A stretch of 63,888 nt of DNA from Pollutimonas subterranea (GTDB lineage: Bacteria > Pseudomonadota > Gammaproteobacteria > Burkholderiales > Burkholderiaceae_B): assembly GCF_002849655.1 (NCBI RefSeq), contig NZ_PDNW01000021.1, forward strand, positions 1 to 63,888, written 5' to 3'. This document shows, piece by piece, positions 55,889 to 63,760 of the stretch. The notes below the pieces were generated by a model, which worked only from the letters and a program-made list of their open reading frames with translations, made no database searches and had not been told where the DNA came from. Positions within the stretch are counted from its first letter, which is position 1, and every line of letters begins with the position of its first letter. The position numbers and the translations under genes were made by a program.

Positions 55889-57282
55889 AGTCACAAAAAA
55901 ACATACACCACCAACCCCTACGCCGCGTACTGGTGGCCAATCGCGGCGCTGCCGCAGCGCGTGTAATTCGAGCCCTTCGCGTGTTGGGCATTATCTCGAT
56001 TGCCGTCTATTCGGAAGCAGATGCTGGCCTCCCCTATCTGCAAGAGGCTGATCTCGCCATCCCTATTGGTCCTGCTCAAGCATCGCTTAGCTACCTTGAT
56101 CAGGACAACATCATCAAGGTCGCTTTGGAGGCAGAGGCCGACGGCATACACCCCGGCTATGGCTTCCTCTCCGAGAATGCGGAATTCGCCGAACGCGTAC
56201 AGGCCGCTGGCTTATGCTTCATTGGGCCATCACCGCAATGGATACGCCGCCTCGGTCACAAAACCCAGGCTCGCAGCTTCATGGCAAGCGAAGGCATGCC
56301 TCAGGCAGCCAGCTCGCCGGTATTGCCCAACGATCCCAGAGCCATAGCTGCCGCCGCCGACGCCATCGGTTTTCCGGTTCTTATCAAACCCGCCGGCGGT
56401 GGCGGTGGCATTGGAATGCTGCCGGCCCACAATCATGCAGAGCTGATGACAGCATGGTCGAAGGCCAGTTCGATTTCACAAAAAAGCTTTGGCACCGCGG
56501 AGCTCTACCTTGAAAAGCTGATAAGCGCGCCACGTCACGTCGAATTTCAAGTACTGGCCGACCGTTACGGCGGCGTGCGTGTGCTGTTCGAGCGAGATTG
56601 CTCGGTTCAGCGCCGCCATCAGAAGGTGATAGAAGAAGCACGAGCACCCGCCATCAATAACGAAACGCTTGAGCATGTGTCGGCATTAATCGCCGAACTG
56701 CTCGCACGGGTCGGCTACGATATCATTGGCACCGTCGAAATGCTTTACACGCCAGAGGCCGGCTTTGTGTTTCTTGAAATGAATACCCGGCTACAGGTGG
56801 AACATGCCATCACCGAAGAAATAACCGGTATAGACATTGTTACAGCTCAAATCCGCCTGGCCAGCGGCGAATCCATAGACGCCGTCCTGCCTCAGGCCAT
56901 TACCGCGCATGGCCATGCCATTGAAGCTCGTATCTATGCCGAAGACCCCTTGAGCTTCCTGCCCTCCCCCGGTCCGCTGCAGACTTTCACGCTGCCTCAA
57001 GGAGATGGCATCCGCACCGAAACCGGCTACGCACAAGGATGCATCGTTTCGTCCTACTACGATCCGATGATCGCAAAAGTCATTGCATGGGGTGAAGACA
57101 GGCCTGCGGCTATCCAACGATTACGGCAGGCGCTTACAGAATTCGACATACGCGGCATCAAGACCAACATCCCTTTCATCATACGAGTGCTGGATCACGA
57201 CGACTTTAATGCATGCCGCATTGATACCGCGCTCTCACAACGCGTGCTCGCCACGCCTGAAACACAAAAGGAAATGATATGA
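55885..57282 (+). CDS. Biotin carboxylase-like subunit
   Basis: ATP-grasp enzyme of 465 residues that carboxylates biotin. Conserved active-site parts are ADGIHPGYGFLSENAEFAER, FERDCSVQRRHQKVIEEARA and FLEMNTRLQVEHAITEEITG (Glu, Asn and Arg of the catalytic set). Two deviations stand out: VANRGAAAARVIRAL lacks the usual RGEIA glutamate, and the glycine loop reads KPAGGGGGIGM where most have a basic residue before GM. 4-base overlaps on both sides show tight coupling to ligase and carrier. Confidence 0.87.
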   Translation: MKSQKNIHHQPLRRVLVANRGAAAARVIRALRVLGIISIAVYSEADAGLPYLQEADLAIPIGPAQASLSYLDQDNIIKVALEAEADGIHPGYGFLSENAEFAERVQAAGLCFIGPSPQWIRRLGHKTQARSFMASEGMPQAASSPVLPNDPRAIAAAADAIGFPVLIKPAGGGGGIGMLPAHNHAELMTAWSKASSISQKSFGTAELYLEKLISAPRHVEFQVLADRYGGVRVLFERDCSVQRRHQKVIEEARAPAINNETLEHVSALIAELLARVGYDIIGTVEMLYTPEAGFVFLEMNTRLQVEHAITEEITGIDIVTAQIRLASGESIDAVLPQAITAHGHAIEARIYAEDPLSFLPSPGPLQTFTLPQGDGIRTETGYAQGCIVSSYYDPMIAKVIAWGEDRPAAIQRLRQALTEFDIRGIKTNIPFIIRVLDHDDFNACRIDTALSQRVLATPETQKEMI

Positions 57283-57491
57283 AATCCATAGAAAGCCAAG
57301 TCGGCGGTCAAATCATGCGTATTGAAGTGTCGGAAGGCTCAACCATCACCGAGGGACAGACGCTGTTAATTGTGGAATCCATGAAAATGGAAATCCCGCT
57401 GGAAGCTGATGAGGGGGGTACGATCAAGGCCATACTTGTGCAGCCGGGCGATGCAATCACCGAAGGACAAATCGTAATGGAGATCGAGTGA
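57279..57491 (+). CDS. Biotin carboxyl carrier protein, single-domain
   Basis: 70-residue biotinyl domain. The biotinylated lysine is Lys36 in VESMKMEIPLEADEGG, and the rest (GGQIMRIEVSEGSTITEGQT) is the typical flattened beta barrel. It has no N-terminal extension, unlike AccB. Encoded between biotin carboxylase and thioesterase with overlaps of ATGA and GTGA. Together with the two enzymes it forms a three-part acyl-CoA carboxylase with the carrier as a free-standing subunit. Confidence 0.93.
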   Translation: MKSIESQVGGQIMRIEVSEGSTITEGQTLLIVESMKMEIPLEADEGGTIKAILVQPGDAITEGQIVMEIE

Positions 57492-57940
57492 GCACACTGA
57501 CTAACATAGTGCTCCGGCCAGAGCCTTCCAGTGCAATGACTGCCAAGGGCCTGTATTTTGGTATCGACGTTCCCTTCATGCGCCATATTGGCCTCAAGCC
57601 CGAACGGCTGGAACCTGGCTATGCAAGAACCCGGCTGCCGCTGAAAGAAGAGTTGCTGAACAGTCGCGGCGATGTCCATGGCGGAACACTGATGAGCGCC
57701 CTAGACTTCTCTTTAAGTGCGGCGGCGCGCTCAAGCGATCCACTAAGCTATGGCGTAATCACGATCGAGATGTCGACGCACTTTCTGGGTGCAGCACGTT
57801 CTGACCTGCTGTTCGAGGCGCGAGTGATCCGGCAAGGTAGTCGTATCGTATTCTGTGAGGGCACCGTATCAGACGACAACGAGGCTATCGTTTGCGTGGC
57901 GCGGGCGACATTCAAACTTGTTCCCCTCGGGCGCAGATAA
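57488..57940 (+). CDS. PaaI-family hotdog thioesterase
   Basis: 150 residues of the hotdog fold: LLNSRGDVHGGTLMSALDFS holds the HGG loop of PaaI-type thioesterases, followed by GVITIEMSTHFLGAARSDLL and VSDDNEAIVCVARATFKLVP. It starts with GTG overlapping the biotin carrier stop. It may release the free acid or clear dead-end CoA esters. The stop lies only 2-3 bases before the remnant of an IS630 transposase, so the 3' end is next to a transposon scar and its last residues could be altered. Confidence 0.87.
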   Translation: MSTLTNIVLRPEPSSAMTAKGLYFGIDVPFMRHIGLKPERLEPGYARTRLPLKEELLNSRGDVHGGTLMSALDFSLSAAARSSDPLSYGVITIEMSTHFLGAARSDLLFEARVIRQGSRIVFCEGTVSDDNEAIVCVARATFKLVPLGRR

Positions 57941-57942
57941 TG

Positions 57943-58442
57943 CGCATTAATGAATTGGCGGATCGCATCGCGCAGTTCCTGCACGCTGCTTAACACGCCT
58001 CAGTACGGCGCTCGACGACATTCAGTTCCTCAGCAAAATGAGGATCGTTGCTAGTTTTGAAGCTCTGCAGCCGGTGCGGCTTAAGATCCGCACCCTGCTA
58101 GACCTGAGAGACCTGCCAGACAGTGGCACCCGTGTACTTGGCTATCAGCCCCAGGATCTCCTGGACCTTCTGTTGCGTGAGCTTGGGTGGCTGCCCCGGA
58201 CGTGGCAGATCATCCAGCCCGGCAAGGCCTTGCTCCTGATAGCGATTACGTTATTTAAAGACGACTGGCGCCGAGATTCCAAGGCCTTCACTGACCTTGC
58301 CGGGCGGCTGTGCCGCATCCAACTTCAGCAGGATCCGCGCACGTTGCGCAAGGCGTTGATCCAGGGTGCTTTTGCCAAGCCACCCTGGAAATTCCGCGCG
58401 GTCCAAGGCAGACAAAGTGAAAACAGCAGTAGGTTTACTCAT
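57943..58442 (-). pseudogene. IS630-family transposase remnant, frameshifted and internally deleted
   Basis: Minus-strand pieces in order: ALDRAEFPGWL and RLAQRARILLKLDAAQPPG (N-terminal helix-turn-helix); after a frame change NRYQEQGLAGLDDLPRPGQP then LTQQKVQEILGLIAKYTGAT; then after a stop KPHRLQSFKTSNDPHFAEEL; finally ELRDAIRQFINAH from the normal C-terminus. The catalytic core with the DDE residues is missing. This is a decayed insertion sequence located exactly between the thioesterase gene and the S10 operon terminator. Confidence 0.8.
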
Positions 58443-58573
58443 GGCAGACATCCGATCAAAATGGACATCACCCATTTTTACTTCAAACCGTTTTACAAAT
58501 AAATTAACGAAACTCTACAGACAGGTCAAATGCATTATGCTTAGTTCCGGATGTATAACCGCTAAGCAAAAAA
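58443..58573. other. Spacer between IS630 remnant and rpsQ terminator
   Basis: About 130 AT-rich bases with no gene and no recognised repeat. It may contain the lost terminal repeat of the IS630 element, but I could not pick one out with confidence. Confidence 0.3.
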
Positions 58574-58601
58574 AACGCCCCGAAGTGATTCGGGGCGTTT
58601 T
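58572..58601 (-). terminator. Strong bidirectional terminator behind rpsQ
   Basis: AACGCCCCGAA (58574-58584) and TTCGGGGCGTT (58589-58599) form a perfect GC-rich 11-bp stem with a GTGA loop. Runs of A and T flank it on both sides, so it can end transcription from either direction. It closes the S10 operon after rpsQ. Confidence 0.92.
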
Positions 58602-58622
58602 TCCTACTACGTATCTAATTGC

Positions 58623-58904
58623 TTAAATAGCGCGCGAGGCTTCGAGCAGACGTACAACACTCCATGACTTATCGCGGGAGATCGGACGACCTTCTGCGAT
58701 TTCGACCATGTCACCTTCGTTGTACTGGTTCGTTTCGTCATGCGCCTTGTACTTGTTCGTGCGCACAATGATCTTGCCAAAGATGGGGTGCTTGACGCGG
58801 CGCTCAACGCTGACCACGACAGTCTTGTCCATCTTGTTGCTCACCACCTTGCCAACGAGGGTACGCTGGCGTTTGGCTGGCTGGGTATTTTGAGTTTCGC
58901 TCAT
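58623..58904 (-). CDS. rpsQ: 30S ribosomal protein S17
   Basis: OB-fold assembly protein that binds 16S rRNA. 93 residues with [40 protein letters not shown] and [20 protein letters not shown]. It is the last gene of this S10 cluster and is followed by a strong terminator. In most bacteria rplN comes next; here rplN is 46 kb away. Confidence 0.98.
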   Translation of the reverse strand: MSETQNTQPAKRQRTLVGKVVSNKMDKTVVVSVERRVKHPIFGKIIVRTNKYKAHDETNQYNEGDMVEIAEGRPISRDKSWSVVRLLEASRAI

Positions 58905-58905
58905 C

Positions 58906-59097
58906 TTACTTTCCTGCGTTCTCAGTCATGATGGTACGGACACGTGCGATATCGCGACGGACCTTGCCAATTTGACTGGTGTTGGAAAGCTGCTGAGTAG
59001 CACGCTGCATACGCAGGTTGAATTGTGCTCTGAGCAGGCTCTCGAGCTCTTTACCGAGCTCGGTGGCGTCTTTGGAACGGAGTTCGCTGGCTTTCAT
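58906..59097 (-). CDS. rpmC: 50S ribosomal protein L29
   Basis: 63-residue two-helix protein near the tunnel exit. [20 protein letters not shown] and [20 protein letters not shown] are the L29 signature. It lies between rplP and rpsQ with almost no spacer. Confidence 0.97.
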   Translation of the reverse strand: MKASELRSKDATELGKELESLLRAQFNLRMQRATQQLSNTSQIGKVRRDIARVRTIMTENAGK

Positions 59098-59106
59098 GAG
59101 GTCTCC

Positions 59107-59523
59107 TTAAGCACCAATGTGGCGCGACACGAAGGTCGTGCGCAACGGCAACTTAGCGGCGGCCAGGCGGAAAGCTTCACGTGCAAGCTCTTCGCTTACA
59201 CCTTCCATTTCATAGAGCACCTTGCCGGGTTGAATTTCGGCGACCCAGAATTCCGGATTACCTTTACCGTTACCCATACGGACTTCGGCAGGTTTCTGCG
59301 AAATGGGCTTATCGGGGAAAATACGGATCCAGATACGGCCACCACGTTTGATGTGGCGGTTGATCGCACGACGAGCAGATTCGATTTGACGAGCGGTCAG
59401 ACGGCCACGATCGATGGACTTAAGACCGAAATCACCAAATGAAACTTCTGCACCGCGAGTAGCCAGGCCGGTGTTACGGCCCTTATGCTCTTTGCGGTAT
59501 TTTCTGCGTGACGGTTGCAGCAT
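59107..59523 (-). CDS. rplP: 50S ribosomal protein L16
   Basis: L16 helps shape the A-site region of the large subunit. 138 residues: [40 protein letters not shown] and [20 protein letters not shown] are family motifs. Located 2 bases behind rpsC and 9 before rpmC. Confidence 0.98.
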   Translation of the reverse strand: MLQPSRRKYRKEHKGRNTGLATRGAEVSFGDFGLKSIDRGRLTARQIESARRAINRHIKRGGRIWIRIFPDKPISQKPAEVRMGNGKGNPEFWVAEIQPGKVLYEMEGVSEELAREAFRLAAAKLPLRTTFVSRHIGA

Positions 59524-59525
59524 GT

Positions 59526-60314
59526 TTATTCTCCTTCAGGCGCCGGCGCGGCGTCTGGCTTACGAGGGCCGCGACCACGTCCAGCACCAGCGGGACGACG
59601 GCTGTCAGGACGGTCGCCACGAGGCGCACGACGCGGACGACGCTCTTCATCACGGGGAGCTGCGGTCTCGGGAGGCATTTCGCCGTTAGGCAACATGTCG
59701 CCCTTGTAGACCCAGACCTTGATACCGATAATGCCATAGGTTGTTTGGGCTTCGGCAGTGCCGTAGTCGATATTGGCGCGCAATGTGTGCAGGGGCACAC
59801 GACCTTCGCGATACCATTCGGTACGGGCAATTTCGATACCATTCAAACGACCGGCGCTCATGATCTTGATGCCTTGGGCACCAAGACGCATTGCGTTCTG
59901 CATCGCGCGTTTCATGGCGCGGCGGAACATAATGCGCTTTTCGAGCTGCTGGGCGATCGAGTCGGCAACAAGCTGAGCATCGGTTTCAGGCTTGCGAATT
60001 TCTTCGATATTGACGTGCACGGGCACGCCCATCAAGCGTTGCAGATCGGCCTTGAGGTTTTCGATGTCTTCGCCGCGTTTGCCAATTACCACGCCCGGAC
60101 GAGCCGAGTAAATGGTAATGCGGGCATTCTTGGCAGGACGCTCGATAATCACGCGACCAACAGAAGCGCTTTTCAGTTTTTTCTTCAGATATTCGCGTAC
60201 ACGAATGTCTTCGGCGAGCATTCCGCCAAAGGCCTTGTCGTCGGCGTACCAGCGCGAAGTCCAGTTACGGTTAACCGCGAGGCGGAACCCAATCGGGTGT
60301 ATTTTCTGTCCCAT
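59526..60314 (-). CDS. rpsC: 30S ribosomal protein S3
   Basis: S3 forms part of the mRNA entry channel. 262 residues: [20 protein letters not shown] at the start and the KH-domain GxxG loop in [20 protein letters not shown]. The C-terminal tail of about 40 residues is rich in Arg and Pro ([20 protein letters not shown]), a long form that I associate with Bordetella and relatives and one basis for the taxonomic guess. Confidence 0.98.
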   Translation of the reverse strand: MGQKIHPIGFRLAVNRNWTSRWYADDKAFGGMLAEDIRVREYLKKKLKSASVGRVIIERPAKNARITIYSARPGVVIGKRGEDIENLKADLQRLMGVPVHVNIEEIRKPETDAQLVADSIAQQLEKRIMFRRAMKRAMQNAMRLGAQGIKIMSAGRLNGIEIARTEWYREGRVPLHTLRANIDYGTAEAQTTYGIIGIKVWVYKGDMLPNGEMPPETAAPRDEERRPRRAPRGDRPDSRRPAGAGRGRGPRKPDAAPAPEGE

Positions 60315-60323
60315 TGTTGCTCC

Positions 60324-60656
60324 TTAGGCGCCGACTTTGACCACAATGTGGCAAGTCTGCTTCTCGATGCGGTTACCGCGGCCTTTTGCACGGGCGGAAA
60401 AACGCTTCATCGACTGAGCCTTGTCTACAAACACTGTAGTGACTTTGAGCTCATCGATATCGGCGCCGTCGTTGTGTTCGGCGTTGGCGATCGCGGACTC
60501 AAGAGCTTTCTTGAGCAGACCCGCGGCTTTCTTGGGTGTGAATGTCAGGATATTCAGCGCCTGGGCAACCGACTTGCCACGGATCATATCCGCAACAAGA
60601 CGTGCTTTCTGGGCCGAGATATGGACTCCACGGATAATAGCTGTAGTTTCCATCAC
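60324..60656 (-). CDS. rplV: 50S ribosomal protein L22
   Basis: Tunnel-lining protein of 110 residues. [40 protein letters not shown] and the end [20 protein letters not shown] are the L22 pattern. The start is immediately adjacent to the rpsS stop. Confidence 0.98.
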   Translation of the reverse strand: MMETTAIIRGVHISAQKARLVADMIRGKSVAQALNILTFTPKKAAGLLKKALESAIANAEHNDGADIDELKVTTVFVDKAQSMKRFSARAKGRGNRIEKQTCHIVVKVGA

Positions 60657-60932
60657 TTACCTCTTGGACTTTTTGTCCGCAGCATGGCCCTTGAACGTAC
60701 GGGTCAGTGCGAACTCGCCGAGCTTGTGGCCGACCATGTTCTCGTTGACGTACACGGGAACGTGCTGGCGGCCATTGTGCACAGCAATCGTCAGCCCAAT
60801 GAACTCGGGCAGGATGGTGGAACGGCGCGACCAGGTTTTGATCGGCTTTTTGTCTTTGCCCTCGACGGCCGCATCGATCTTTTTGATCAAATGCGCGTCG
60901 ACGAATGGGCCTTTCTTGATCGAACGTGACAT
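60657..60932 (-). CDS. rpsS: 30S ribosomal protein S19
   Basis: Head protein of the small subunit that contacts S13. 91 residues: [40 protein letters not shown] and [20 protein letters not shown] are the S19 signature. Stands between rplB and rplV. Confidence 0.98.
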   Translation of the reverse strand: MSRSIKKGPFVDAHLIKKIDAAVEGKDKKPIKTWSRRSTILPEFIGLTIAVHNGRQHVPVYVNENMVGHKLGEFALTRTFKGHAADKKSKR

Positions 60933-60944
60933 AGTGTTCGCCCC

Positions 60945-61772
60945 TTACTTGCGCTTGCGGCGCGAGACAATCATATTGTCTGTGCGCTTGTTACGACGGG
61001 TTCTGAAGCCCTTGGCCGGAGTGCCCCATGGGGAAACCGGTTCGCGACCTTCACCAGTGCGGCCTTCGCCACCACCGTGCGGGTGATCGACCGGGTTCAT
61101 GGCAACACCACGAACCGTAGGACGCACACCACGCCAGCGCATCGCACCGGCTTTACCGATTTGACGCAAGCTGTGTTCTTCGTTTCCGACTTCACCGATG
61201 GTTGCACGGCAGTCGATATGGACACGGCGGACTTCGCCAGAGCGCAAGCGCACCTGAGCGTAAGTACCTTCGCGAGCCATCAGGACAGCCGAAGCACCTG
61301 CGGAGCGAGCCATTTGTGCACCCTTGCCCGGAAGCATTTCGATGCAGTGAATGGTTGAACCCACTGGGATGTTGCGGATAGGCAGCGTATTGCCCGAGCG
61401 GATGGGAGCATCCAGGCCCGACAAAAGCGTTGCGCCTACTTCCAGGCCGCGGGGAGCGATGATGTAGCGGCGCTCGCCGTCGGCATAGCACAACAAGGCA
61501 ATGTGTGCAGTGCGGTTAGGGTCGTATTCCAGACGCTCGACCTTGGCAGGAATGCCGTCTTTGTTGCGACGGAAGTCGACAAGACGGTAATGCTGCTTGT
61601 GGCCACCGCCACGATGGCGCACAGTGATGTGGCCATTGTTGTTGCGACCGGAGCCGCGAGTTTGTTTTTCGAGCAGAGCTTCGAAGGGAGCGCCTTTATG
61701 CAGATTAGGCGTTACCACCTTGATCATGCCACGGCGACCGGGCGAAGTCGGCTTGACTTTTACGAGTGCCAT
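60945..61772 (-). CDS. rplB: 50S ribosomal protein L2
   Basis: One of the most conserved large-subunit proteins, important for subunit association and peptidyl transfer. 275 residues: [20 protein letters not shown] near residue 40 and [20 protein letters not shown], with the conserved histidine, near the end. Stop and start codons lie directly against rplW. Confidence 0.98.
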   Translation of the reverse strand: MALVKVKPTSPGRRGMIKVVTPNLHKGAPFEALLEKQTRGSGRNNNGHITVRHRGGGHKQHYRLVDFRRNKDGIPAKVERLEYDPNRTAHIALLCYADGERRYIIAPRGLEVGATLLSGLDAPIRSGNTLPIRNIPVGSTIHCIEMLPGKGAQMARSAGASAVLMAREGTYAQVRLRSGEVRRVHIDCRATIGEVGNEEHSLRQIGKAGAMRWRGVRPTVRGVAMNPVDHPHGGGEGRTGEGREPVSPWGTPAKGFRTRRNKRTDNMIVSRRKRK

Positions 61773-62069
61773 TTAGTTCACCTCCGTAAAGTCGAGTTCC
61801 TGACCGGGCTTGAGCGAAACATACGCTTTGCGCTCGTTGCGGCGGCGACCCATGAAACGGCCAAAGCGCTTTTCTTTGCCCTTGCGGTTCAAGACCTGCA
61901 CCGACTCAACTTCCACCTTGAACAAGAGTTCAACGGCAGCCTTGATTTCGGGCTTGCTTGCGTCGGCAGCGACACGGAAAGCGATTTGCTGATTTTTTTC
62001 GGCAACAAACGTGGCTTTTTCAGTCACGATGGGAGCCAGGATTATTTGCAGTAAGCGTTCGGCGTTCAT
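61773..62069 (-). CDS. rplW: 50S ribosomal protein L23
   Basis: Docking site for trigger factor and SRP at the tunnel exit. 98 residues: [40 protein letters not shown] and [20 protein letters not shown] are typical. Overlaps rplD by 4 bases. Confidence 0.98.
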   Translation of the reverse strand: MNAERLLQIILAPIVTEKATFVAEKNQQIAFRVAADASKPEIKAAVELLFKVEVESVQVLNRKGKEKRFGRFMGRRRNERKAYVSLKPGQELDFTEVN

Positions 62070-62686
62070 CCCAACATCTCCTCGAGTTGAGCGATAGCCG
62101 TCTTGGTGATCAGCACTTGCTTGTAGTGGATCAGCGACAGCGGATCGGCATAACGCGGTTCAACCACGGCAACATGCGGCAGATTGCGTGTTGCGAGGTA
62201 CAGATTTTCGTCGAGCACGTCGGTAATGATCAGCACCGATTCGAGGCCCATGTTCTTGAGTTTGTCTGCGGCCAATTTGGTTTTGGGCGCATCAAGAACA
62301 AAAGTATCGACGATGGAAATGCGGTCTTCGCGAGCCAGCTGGGAAAGGATCGCACGAATGCCGGCGCGATACATTTTCTTGTTGACTTTCTGCGTGAAGT
62401 TTTCTTCAGGCGAATTCGGGAACGCACGACCACCTCCACGCCAGATGGGCGAGGATGTCATACCCGAACGGGCACGACCTGTGCCTTTTTGGCGCCAAGG
62501 CTTTTTAGTGCTGTGCTTGACGGTATCGCGGCCCTTCTGGGCGCGGTTGCCGCTGCGTGCGTTGGCCTGGAAGGCCACGACGACTTGGTGCACCAGCGCT
62601 TCGTTGAAGTCGCGACCGAAAATCGTGTCAGGAGCAGCGAACGTACTTGCGGATTGACCTTGGTCATTCAGGAGCTTGAGTTCCAT
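62066..62686 (-). CDS. rplD: 50S ribosomal protein L4
   Basis: Tunnel protein; in E. coli it also represses its own S10 operon through the leader RNA. 206 residues with the extended loop [25 protein letters not shown] (split for length) and [20 protein letters not shown]. Lies 2 bases behind rplC. Confidence 0.98.
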   Translation of the reverse strand: MELKLLNDQGQSASTFAAPDTIFGRDFNEALVHQVVVAFQANARSGNRAQKGRDTVKHSTKKPWRQKGTGRARSGMTSSPIWRGGGRAFPNSPEENFTQKVNKKMYRAGIRAILSQLAREDRISIVDTFVLDAPKTKLAADKLKNMGLESVLIITDVLDENLYLATRNLPHVAVVEPRYADPLSLIHYKQVLITKTAIAQLEEMLG

Positions 62687-62688
62687 GA

Positions 62689-63378
62689 TTAGGCTCCTTT
62701 CTTCGCCGACATCTTGATGGCGGGACGCACGATGACGTCGCTGTTCTTGTGGCCGGGGACTGCGCCCTTGACCAACAGCAAGCCACGTTCCGCGTCAACG
62801 CGTACGATGTCTAGATTTTGAACGGTACGGGTAGCATCACCGAGGTGGCCCGACATTTTCTTACCTGGGAACACGCGACCGGGATCTTGAGCCTGGCCGA
62901 TGGAACCGGGTACGCGGTGCGAACGCGAGTTACCGTGCGAATTACGTTGCGCGGTGAAGTGATGGCGCTTGATGGTGCCGGCAAAGCCTTTACCGATCGT
63001 GGTGCCTGTCACATCCACTTTTTGCCCTGCTTCGAACACGCTTTCGATGGCCACGACGGAACCGGCTGTAAATTCAGCGGCCTTGGTGGGATCTAGACGG
63101 AATTCTTTAAGGATACTACCGGCTTCGGCGCCGGCTTTGGCGTAATGCCCTGCCTGTGGCTTGGTCACGCGTGAAGCGCGACGTGTGCCATAGGCAACTT
63201 GCACTGCCGCGTAGCCATCGATTTCTGGTGACTTGACTTGGGTAACGCGGTTGTTCGACACGTCCAGTACTGTTACCGGGATGGACTCGCCTTCCTCGGT
63301 GAAAATACGGGTCATGCCGACTTTGCGCCCAACCAGCCCCAGCCGATAGGCGGCAGGCGTAGGTGTCGAGTTCGACAT
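62689..63378 (-). CDS. rplC: 50S ribosomal protein L3
   Basis: Assembly-initiating large-subunit protein. The start [20 protein letters not shown] with GGAGAAAACG upstream gives 229 residues; an in-frame ATG 4 codons earlier is inside that ribosome site and is rejected. Motifs include [40 protein letters not shown] and [17 protein letters not shown]. It is the first gene of the cluster here: rpsJ, usually just upstream, is absent. Confidence 0.98.
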   Translation of the reverse strand: MSNSTPTPAAYRLGLVGRKVGMTRIFTEEGESIPVTVLDVSNNRVTQVKSPEIDGYAAVQVAYGTRRASRVTKPQAGHYAKAGAEAGSILKEFRLDPTKAAEFTAGSVVAIESVFEAGQKVDVTGTTIGKGFAGTIKRHHFTAQRNSHGNSRSHRVPGSIGQAQDPGRVFPGKKMSGHLGDATRTVQNLDIVRVDAERGLLLVKGAVPGHKNSDVIVRPAIKMSAKKGA

Positions 63379-63607
63379 CGTTTTCTCCATTCCCGACTGC
63401 GATTGGTCGGGGCTAATTACCGTATGTGAAACCTACACATACACGATTTCTTCTTTAAACATGGGGTGCAGCACATGGTTGTACCCCACACTTATCAAAA
63501 ATTGACCAACTTTTTTGGTCAAGCTTAGTACTTTAGCATGCTGGTCGCACTGTAAGCAAGCGGCAAATAGGTAGAAACACTTAAAACGCAGCGAATGTGT
63601 TGGGCCG
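63379..63607 (-). promoter_or_regulatory. Structured leader and promoter region of the truncated S10 operon
   Basis: About 230 bases without a gene. Reading toward rplC there are several hairpins: TTGACCAA/TTGGTCAA (63502-63522) followed on the minus strand by a T-run, GTATGTG/CACATAC (63422-63442), and CCCGAC/GTCGGG (63392-63411) just before the ribosome site. A possible promoter on the minus strand is TTGCTT then about 17 bases then CTAAAG near 63530-63560. The layout resembles an attenuation leader, like the L4-controlled S10 leader of E. coli, but no direct homology is claimed. Confidence 0.4.
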
Positions 63608-63760
63608 CTACACACGGCGCACCACGAATCTTTCCACATACTCGTTGACCGGATGGTTTTTGATGTCCTCCGCCGTTCCGATCTGTTCCACCTTGCCGTC
63701 GCGCAAGATCACGATACGCTGCCCCAGCCGTAACGCTTCATCAATGTCGTGGGTGACGAA
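63608..63760 (-). pseudogene. 3' end of an ABC-transporter ATPase gene, cut by an insertion
   Basis: The last 50 codons read FVTHDIDEALRLGQRIVILR then DGKVEQIGTAEDIKNHPVNE and end YVERFVVRRV. VTHDIDEA contains the H-loop histidine of ABC ATPases, and the C-terminal pattern is that of osmoprotectant (glycine betaine/OpuC/ProV-like) importers. The frame is lost at 63760 exactly where insertion-element DNA begins. The rest of the gene may lie beyond the element. Confidence 0.75.

Noticed and set aside
59508-60929. A 473-codon open frame on the plus strand
   Set aside because: Antisense to rpsC, rplV and rpsS; no recognisable domain and no ribosome site.
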